From Vibrio sp. 10N.286.49.B3 (GTDB lineage Bacteria; Pseudomonadota; Gammaproteobacteria; Enterobacterales; Vibrionaceae): a DNA stretch of 64,000 nucleotides. Below, in pieces: positions 58,838-64,000 of the stretch. The notes below the pieces were generated by a model. It saw only the letters and a program-made list of their open reading frames with translations. It made no database searches and was not told where the DNA came from. The stretch is taken from NCBI RefSeq assembly GCF_002873395.1, contig NZ_MCUV01000027.1:1-64000 (forward strand), in the 5' to 3' direction. Numbering within the stretch: the stretch's first letter is position 1; each line of letters starts with the position of its first letter. A program made the position numbers and the translations under genes.

Positions 58838-59458
58838 TTACTTAGAGTAAAGTTCGACGATCAAGTGTTCGTTGATATCAGCAGATAGGTCAGAACGCTC
58901 AGGCATACGCTTGAATGTACCTTCCATTTTGCCGCCATCTACTTCAATCCAAGTTGGTTTTTCACGTTGTTCTGCAACTTCTAGAGCCGCTTTAATGCGA
59001 GATTGCTGTTTAGCTTTCTCACGGATAGAAACAACGTCATTAGCCGTTACTTTGAAAGAAGGAACGTTAACTACCTTGCCGTTAACTAGGATAGCTTTGT
59101 GGCTAACTAGTTGACGAGATTCAGCACGAGTAGCGCCAAAGCCCATACGGTAAACTACGTTATCAAGACGACCTTCAAGAAGCTGAAGTAGGTTTGCACC
59201 TGTGTTGCCTTTAAGACGCGCAGCTTCTTTGTAGTAGTTACGGAATTGTTTTTCTAAAACGCCGTAGATACGACGAACTTTTTGCTTCTCACGAAGCTGA
59301 ACACCGTACTCAGATAGACGACCGCGACGAGCGCCGTGTACACCTGGTGCGTTATCAATTTTACACTTGGTATCAATCGCACGTACACCAGACTTAAGGA
59401 ATAAGTCTGTGCCTTCGCGACGGCTAAGCTTAAGCTTAGGACCCAAATATCTTGCCAT
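58838..59458 (-). CDS. rpsD: 30S ribosomal protein S4
   Basis: 206 residues with the S4 RNA-binding domain ([20 protein letters not shown]). A primary 16S rRNA binder and the translational repressor of the alpha operon through the leader before rpsM. Confidence 0.98.
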   Translation of the reverse strand: MARYLGPKLKLSRREGTDLFLKSGVRAIDTKCKIDNAPGVHGARRGRLSEYGVQLREKQKVRRIYGVLEKQFRNYYKEAARLKGNTGANLLQLLEGRLDNVVYRMGFGATRAESRQLVSHKAILVNGKVVNVPSFKVTANDVVSIREKAKQQSRIKAALEVAEQREKPTWIEVDGGKMEGTFKRMPERSDLSADINEHLIVELYSK

Positions 59459-59485
59459 GATTCTTCTCCAATATTCCTAGAAACG

Positions 59486-59893
<408 letters not shown>

Positions 59894-60250
59894 TTATTTC
59901 TTGATCGGCTTACGCGGACCCTTGCGGGTGCGAGCGTTGGTTTTAGTACGCTGTCCACGTAGTGGTAGACTGCGACGATGACGAAGACCGCGGTAACAGC
60001 CAAGGTCCATAAGACGCTTGATGTTCATCGATACTTCACGACGTAGATCACCTTCTACAGTGTACTTAGCTACACCATCACGCAGTTGATCGATCTGCTC
60101 TTCAGTTAGTTCACTGATCTTAACATTTTCAGCAATACCCACTTCAGCTAAAATAGCTTGAGAACGGGTCTTACCGATGCCGAAGATTGCAGTTAATGCA
60201 ATTACAGCATGTTTATGATCAGGAATGTTAATGCCTGCTATACGGGCCAC
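59894..60250 (-). CDS. rpsM: 30S ribosomal protein S13
   Basis: 118 residues. N terminus [20 protein letters not shown] and C-terminal basic tail [21 protein letters not shown] are typical (quoted in parts of at most 20 residues). It lies in the 30S head, contacting the 50S subunit and tRNA. First gene of the alpha operon; its start is the site of S4 autoregulation. Confidence 0.97.
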   Translation of the reverse strand: MARIAGINIPDHKHAVIALTAIFGIGKTRSQAILAEVGIAENVKISELTEEQIDQLRDGVAKYTVEGDLRREVSMNIKRLMDLGCYRGLRHRRSLPLRGQRTKTNARTRKGPRKPIKK

Positions 60251-60345
60251 TATTCACTCCTAGAGTACTTTAATAAAGAATTATCCGCAGCAAAGCCCGT
60301 CGAGGATACGCTGCGGCATACTACTTCTTTTGCACGCAAAAGGTA
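60251..60345 (-). ncRNA. Alpha operon leader (S4-binding autoregulatory mRNA element)
   Basis: The 5' untranslated region of rpsM. A CCGCAGC / GCTGCGG stem (60285-60316) encloses GTATCCTCGACGGGCTTT, which closely resembles the E. coli alpha leader core GTATCCT...CGGGCTTTTCAGC. TAGGAGTG precedes the start. In E. coli this region folds into a pseudoknot that S4 traps to stop translation of the operon. Confidence 0.7.
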
Positions 60346-60353
60346 GGCGAAGG

Positions 60354-60382
60354 ACTATACTCTGCCTACCTTTATATTTCAA
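60354..60382 (-). promoter_or_regulatory. Alpha operon promoter
   Basis: Minus-strand -35 TTGAAA (60377-60382) and -10 TATAGT (60354-60359) with a 17-bp spacer, in the rpmJ-rpsM gap. An AAAGGTAGGC / GCCTACCTTT hairpin spans the same bases and could act as a partial terminator of the spc operon. Confidence 0.6.
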
Positions 60383-60399
60383 GTAAAAATTTCTGCTAA

Positions 60400-60513
60400 T
60401 TAGCCTTGGCGCTGTTTGTGCTTTGGCTCGCTGCAAATTACTCGCACAACACCGTTGCGCTTGATAACTTTACAGTTACGACAGATTTTTTTAACGGAAG
60501 CACGAACTTTCAT
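60400..60513 (-). CDS. rpmJ: 50S ribosomal protein L36
   Basis: 37 residues, [20 protein letters not shown] followed by [17 protein letters not shown]. Three cysteines and one histidine form the zinc ribbon (CX2C, C, H), so this is the zinc-containing C+ form; vibrios often also carry a zinc-free paralog elsewhere. It sits between secY and rpsM, as in E. coli. Confidence 0.96.
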
Positions 60514-60540
60514 TGCTAAACTCCGTAAATGGAACTGAAA

Positions 60541-61875
60541 TTAACGGCCGTAGCCTTTCAGATTCGCTTTTTTCAACACAGAATCATACTGTTGTGACAT
60601 CAGATGAGTCTGTACCTGTGCCATAAAGTCCATGATGACAACAACTACGATTAGTAGTGATGTACCGCCGAAGTAGAAACGTACGTTCCACGCGACCATC
60701 ATAAACTCGGGAATCAGACAGATAAAGGTAATATATAGAGCACCCGCTAGGGTTAGTCTCGTCATTACTTTATCTATGTATCTCGCTGTCTGCTCACCTG
60801 GGCGGATGCCGGGTACGAAAGCACCTGACTTCTTCAAATTATCTGCTGTTTCACGTGGGTTAAACACCAACGCTGTATAAAAGAAACAGAAGAAAATAAT
60901 TGCAGCTGCATAAAGCATAACATACAACGGTTGACCCGGACTAAGAGCTAAAGACACATCAGTTAACCAACCGAATGCGCTGCTCTCACCATTTTGACCA
61001 AACCATTGTGCTAAAGTTCCTGGGAACAAAATAATGCTTGATGCAAAAATCGCTGGTATTACACCTGCCATATTAATTTTAAGTGGCAAGTGAGAACTTT
61101 GCGCTGCAAAAACTTTACGACCTTGTTGACGCTTTGCATAGTTAACGACGATACGACGTTGACCACGCTCCATGAAAACTACGAAGTAAATAACAGCGAA
61201 AGATAATACAGCAATTAACAATAGAAGAAGTACGTGCAATTCACCTTGACGCGCTTGCTCAATTGTTTGACCGATTGCCGATGGCAATCCAGCAACAATA
61301 CCTGCAAAAATAAGTATCGAAATACCATTACCAATTCCGCGCTCTGTAATTTGTTCACCTAACCACATTAAGAACATGGTACCAGTTACTAAACTCACGG
61401 TAGCAATAAGCGTAAACATGGTTTGGTTGATAACAACCAGATTACTGACCATGTTTGGTAAGCCTGTTGCAATACCAATAGCTTGGAATGTTGCAAGTAC
61501 AAGCGTGCCGTAGCGTGTATATTGGCTTATCTTACGACGGCCTGCTTCACCCTCTTTCTTGAGTTCCGCTAACGCTGGATGAACTACAGTTAGCAATTGG
61601 ACAACAATAGAAGCCGAAATATACGGCATGATGCCCAATGCTAATATAGATGCACGCTCAAGAGCACCACCGGAGAACATGTTAAACATTTCTACGATGG
61701 TACCTTTTTGCTGTTCGAACAAATCGGCAAGTACAGCAGCGTCAATACCAGGAATCGGCACAAAAGAGCCGGCTCGGAATATTAAAAGCGCACCAATTAC
61801 GAATAATAAGCGCGACTTTAGTTCACTTAAGCCGCTCTGAGCACTACGAAAATCTTGTCCTGGTTTCTTAGCCAT
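60541..61875 (-). CDS. secY: Protein translocase subunit SecY
   Basis: 444 residues, ten membrane segments. SecY signatures are present: [14 protein letters not shown] in the plug region, [14 protein letters not shown] ([17 protein letters not shown]) and the C-terminal cytosolic loops. It forms the protein-conducting channel with SecE and SecG. It follows rplO by 21 bp in the spc operon. Confidence 0.98.
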   Translation of the reverse strand: MAKKPGQDFRSAQSGLSELKSRLLFVIGALLIFRAGSFVPIPGIDAAVLADLFEQQKGTIVEMFNMFSGGALERASILALGIMPYISASIVVQLLTVVHPALAELKKEGEAGRRKISQYTRYGTLVLATFQAIGIATGLPNMVSNLVVINQTMFTLIATVSLVTGTMFLMWLGEQITERGIGNGISILIFAGIVAGLPSAIGQTIEQARQGELHVLLLLLIAVLSFAVIYFVVFMERGQRRIVVNYAKRQQGRKVFAAQSSHLPLKINMAGVIPAIFASSIILFPGTLAQWFGQNGESSAFGWLTDVSLALSPGQPLYVMLYAAAIIFFCFFYTALVFNPRETADNLKKSGAFVPGIRPGEQTARYIDKVMTRLTLAGALYITFICLIPEFMMVAWNVRFYFGGTSLLIVVVVIMDFMAQVQTHLMSQQYDSVLKKANLKGYGR

Positions 61876-61896
61876 CCTGTACCTCGTTCCTCGAGA

Positions 61897-62331
61897 TTAT
61901 TCCTCGATTTTTCCGCCTGCAGTTTCGATTGCAGCTTTAGCGCCTTTAGACACGCGTAGACCTTTAACAGTCACAGCTTTGCCAATTTCACCAGAAAGAA
62001 CAATCTTAACAAATTCGATGTTCTTAGTGATTACGTTAGCAGCTTTAAGGCTGTTAAGATCAACTACGTCACCTGTTACTTTCGCTAGCTCCGCTAGACG
62101 AACTTCAGCAGTCACTAGGCTCTTACGAGAAGTGAAACCGAATTTAGGTAGACGTTGTTTTAGAGGCATTTGACCGCCTTCAAAACCTGGACGAACAGAG
62201 CCGCCAGAACGTGACTTTTGGCCTTTATGACCGCGGCCTGCTGTTTTACCAAGGCCTGAACCGATACCACGGCCTACGCGCTTCTTAGAAGGCTTAGAAC
62301 CTGCAGCCGGCGATAGAGTATTCAAACGCAT
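61897..62331 (-). CDS. rplO: 50S ribosomal protein L15
   Basis: 144 residues. [20 protein letters not shown] and the glycine-rich basic [18 protein letters not shown] region are typical of L15, a late-assembling 50S protein. 5 bp after rpmD. Confidence 0.97.
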   Translation of the reverse strand: MRLNTLSPAAGSKPSKKRVGRGIGSGLGKTAGRGHKGQKSRSGGSVRPGFEGGQMPLKQRLPKFGFTSRKSLVTAEVRLAELAKVTGDVVDLNSLKAANVITKNIEFVKIVLSGEIGKAVTVKGLRVSKGAKAAIETAGGKIEE

Positions 62332-62336
62332 TCTGA

Positions 62337-62516
62337 TTACTCCTCTACTTTAACCATGTAGTAAACCTTGTTGATCATACCGCGTGTACACGGTGTATCT
62401 TCAAGTTCTACTGTGTGGTTGATACGACGAAGACCTAGACCACGCAAAGTAGCTTTATGCTTAGGTAGGCGACCAATTGAGCTCTTAGTTTGTGTTACTT
62501 TAATAGTATTAGCCAT
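62337..62516 (-). CDS. rpmD: 50S ribosomal protein L30
   Basis: 59 residues: [20 protein letters not shown] followed by [20 protein letters not shown] and a short tail. Full length for bacterial L30. It lies between rpsE and rplO, with 5-bp gaps on both sides. Confidence 0.96.
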   Translation of the reverse strand: MANTIKVTQTKSSIGRLPKHKATLRGLGLRRINHTVELEDTPCTRGMINKVYYMVKVEE

Positions 62517-62521
62517 GGTTC

Positions 62522-63022
62522 TTACTCCGAAATTGATTCAACAGTTAGACCACGTTTAGCTGCTACCATTTCTGGTGACTTAACGTCTACTAGACCAGCA
62601 ACAGTTGCGCGAACAACGTTGATTGGGTTAGTTGAACCGTAAGCTTTAGCTAATACGTTATGTACACCAACAACTTCAAGTACTGCACGCATCGCACCAC
62701 CGGCGATGATACCTGTACCTTCAGCAGCTGGCTGCATGTAAACTTTAGAACCCGAATGACGACCTTTCACCGCGTGGTGTAGAGTGCCTTCGTTAAGCGC
62801 GATCGTAAACATGTTACGACGTGCTTTTTCCATTGCTTTTTGAATCGCAGCTGGTACTTCACGGGCTTTACCGTAACCGAAACCAACACGACCGTTACCG
62901 TCACCAACTACTGTTAGTGCAGTGAAGCTCATGATTCGACCGCCTTTAACCGTTTTAGAAACACGGTTAACAGCGATCAGTTTTTCTTGCAAATCACTAG
63001 CTTGTTGTTGTTCTTTAGCCAT
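62522..63022 (-). CDS. rpsE: 30S ribosomal protein S5
   Basis: 166 residues. The double-stranded RNA-binding N-terminal part ([19 protein letters not shown]) and [22 protein letters not shown] (in part) are typical. It controls decoding fidelity and mRNA entry on the 30S subunit; mutations near the N-terminal loop give spectinomycin resistance in other bacteria. Confidence 0.98.
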   Translation of the reverse strand: MAKEQQQASDLQEKLIAVNRVSKTVKGGRIMSFTALTVVGDGNGRVGFGYGKAREVPAAIQKAMEKARRNMFTIALNEGTLHHAVKGRHSGSKVYMQPAAEGTGIIAGGAMRAVLEVVGVHNVLAKAYGSTNPINVVRATVAGLVDVKSPEMVAAKRGLTVESISE

Positions 63023-63036
63023 CTTCCAACCCTACC

Positions 63037-63390
63037 TTAGAATTTCAGACCAGCTTCGCGAGCAGAATCTGCTAGCGCCGCTACTCGACCGTGGTATTGG
63101 AAACCAGAACGATCGAAAGCAACATTTGAAATGCCTTTTTCGATAGCGCGCTCAGCAATAGCTTTACCTACAGCTTTAGCAGCGTCTACGTTACCAGTAT
63201 TCTTAACTTGCTCACGGATCGCTTTTTCTACGGTAGAAGCGGCAGCGATAACCTCAGAGCCATTTGATGCAATAACCTGAGCGTACACGTGACGAGGAGT
63301 ACGGTGTACTACAAGGCGTGTAGCGCCAAGTTCTGCAATCTTACGACGCGCACGTGTAGCACGACGGATGCGAGATGCTTTCTTATCCAT
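63037..63390 (-). CDS. rplR: 50S ribosomal protein L18
   Basis: 117 residues. [34 protein letters not shown] and [20 protein letters not shown] are L18 features. It binds 5S rRNA in the central protuberance with L5 and L25. 9 bp after rplF. Confidence 0.98.
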   Translation of the reverse strand: MDKKASRIRRATRARRKIAELGATRLVVHRTPRHVYAQVIASNGSEVIAAASTVEKAIREQVKNTGNVDAAKAVGKAIAERAIEKGISNVAFDRSGFQYHGRVAALADSAREAGLKF

Positions 63391-63399
63391 AGTGTTACC

Positions 63400-63933
63400 T
63401 TACTTCTTCTTAGCTTCTTTAGTACGCACATTTTCATCTGCGTAACGAACACCTTTGCCTTTATAAGGCTCAGGCTCACGGTAAGAACGAATGTCAGCCG
63501 CAACTTGACCTACTACTTGCTTATCGCAACCAGTAATAACGATCTCAGTTTGGCTTGGGCATTCAGCTTTAACACCTTCTGGTAGAGCGTGCTCTACTGG
63601 GTGTGAGAAGCCTAGAGTTAGAGCTACAGAGTTGCCTTTCATAGCAGCACGGTAACCTACACCCTTAAGTACAAGCTTCTTAGTAAAGCCTTGAGTAACA
63701 CCAACAACCATGTTGTTCACTAGTGCACGAGCAGTACCTGCTTGTGCCCACGCTTTAGCAAAGCCTTCACGTGGTGCGAATGTTAGGTTGTTATCTTCCT
63801 GTGAAATTACTACAGCGTTGTTTAGAACGCGAGTTAGTTCACCTTTACCACCTTTGATGGTAATTTCCTGGCCGTTTAGTTTCACCTCTACGCCGGCAGG
63901 AATTGCAACAGGTGCTTTAGCAACACGAGACAT
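63400..63933 (-). CDS. rplF: 50S ribosomal protein L6
   Basis: 177 residues. Two L6 repeats, starting [20 protein letters not shown] and ending with the signature [21 protein letters not shown] region (in part [14 protein letters not shown]). It stabilises the factor-binding region of the 50S subunit. It follows rpsH by 12 bp. Confidence 0.98.
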   Translation of the reverse strand: MSRVAKAPVAIPAGVEVKLNGQEITIKGGKGELTRVLNNAVVISQEDNNLTFAPREGFAKAWAQAGTARALVNNMVVGVTQGFTKKLVLKGVGYRAAMKGNSVALTLGFSHPVEHALPEGVKAECPSQTEIVITGCDKQVVGQVAADIRSYREPEPYKGKGVRYADENVRTKEAKKK

Positions 63934-63945
63934 ATCCTACTCCTA

Positions 63946-64000
63946 TTAAGCTACGTAGCAGATGATTTCACCACCAAGACCTGCTTTGCGAGCAGCACGG
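63946..64000 (-). CDS. rpsH: 30S ribosomal protein S8 (3' end only)
   Basis: The last 17 codons of S8 (RAARKAGLGGEIICYVA) run off the right edge; the 5' part lies outside the window. S8 binds helix 21 of 16S rRNA and represses the spc operon translationally. Confidence 0.93.
   Translation of the reverse strand, partial: RAARKAGLGGEIICYVA

Overview
This window is chromosomal DNA of a gammaproteobacterium, almost certainly a member of the Vibrionaceae (Vibrio, Aliivibrio or Photobacterium type). The evidence is the AT-rich base composition, the protein sequences, and the gene order: lptGF/pepA/holC/valS, then rraB, argF, pyrBI, murA, mla, kds/lpt, rpoN, fbp, tamAB, cysDNC and finally the alpha and spc ribosomal operons. 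I see no prophage, insertion sequence, CRISPR array or integrase. The window is nearly all core genome, with a few accessory-looking genes around 9-12 kb and 44-49 kb.

Layout. 1-240 is the leader of an rRNA operon on the minus strand: boxA plus two strong promoters, with the 16S gene outside the window. It is followed by a (GAGATA)8 microsatellite and tRNA-Leu(CAA). 1.0-9.0 kb holds an RDD membrane protein, lptF-lptG, pepA, holC and valS. 9.2-13.8 kb holds a small double-DUF2061 membrane protein behind two Fur boxes, a GH2-like protein without a catalytic barrel, rraB, arcA and argF. 13.8-16.8 kb holds the pyrBI operon with its UTP-sensing leader peptide and attenuator, then ridA and plsC. 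16.9-21.5 kb is murA-ibaG-mlaBCDEF on the minus strand. 21.8-29.5 kb is the long plus-strand run yrbG-kdsD-kdsC-lptC-lptA-lptB-rpoN-hpf-ptsN-rapZ-npr. 29.6-36.9 kb holds mgtE, pmbA, darP, ubiX, mpl and fbp. 37.0-43.5 kb holds tamB-tamA, msrA and ytfK. 43.7-47.6 kb holds ytfJ and a zinc-related cluster: a His-rich periplasmic protein, an ABC ATPase, an FtsX-type permease and a DUF3299 protein. 47.9-54.5 kb holds a TIGR03899-like protein and the sulfate assimilation operon cobA-cysD-cysN-SLC13-cysC. 54.8-57.4 kb holds elaA, an OapA/YtfB-type protein, fklB and a DUF2780 protein. 57.4-64.0 kb is rplQ-rpoA-rpsD-rpsK-rpsM (alpha) and rpmJ-secY-rplO-rpmD-rpsE-rplR-rplF-rpsH (spc, truncated by the window edge), all on the minus strand.

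How the genes work together. The dominant theme is the cell envelope. lptFG, lptCA and lptB together make most of the lipopolysaccharide export machine, and kdsD/kdsC supply its Kdo sugar. mla keeps phospholipids out of the outer leaflet, tamAB serves the outer membrane, and murA and mpl make and recycle peptidoglycan. A second theme is nitrogen and pyrimidine metabolism (arcA, argF, pyrBI, ridA, ptsN/npr/rpoN). A third is sulfate activation with siroheme synthesis.

The most interesting signals are regulatory. A Zur-type operator is built into the same palindrome as the ytfJ terminator, in front of the zinc cluster. Two near-consensus Fur boxes precede the DUF2061 gene. An imperfect 16-bp direct repeat flanks the ytfK -10 box. 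A perfect palindrome sits at the cobA-cys promoter. I see no wholly new multi-gene defence or metabolic system; the zinc cluster is the closest thing to an unusual system, and a related zinc-regulated locus is known in Vibrio.
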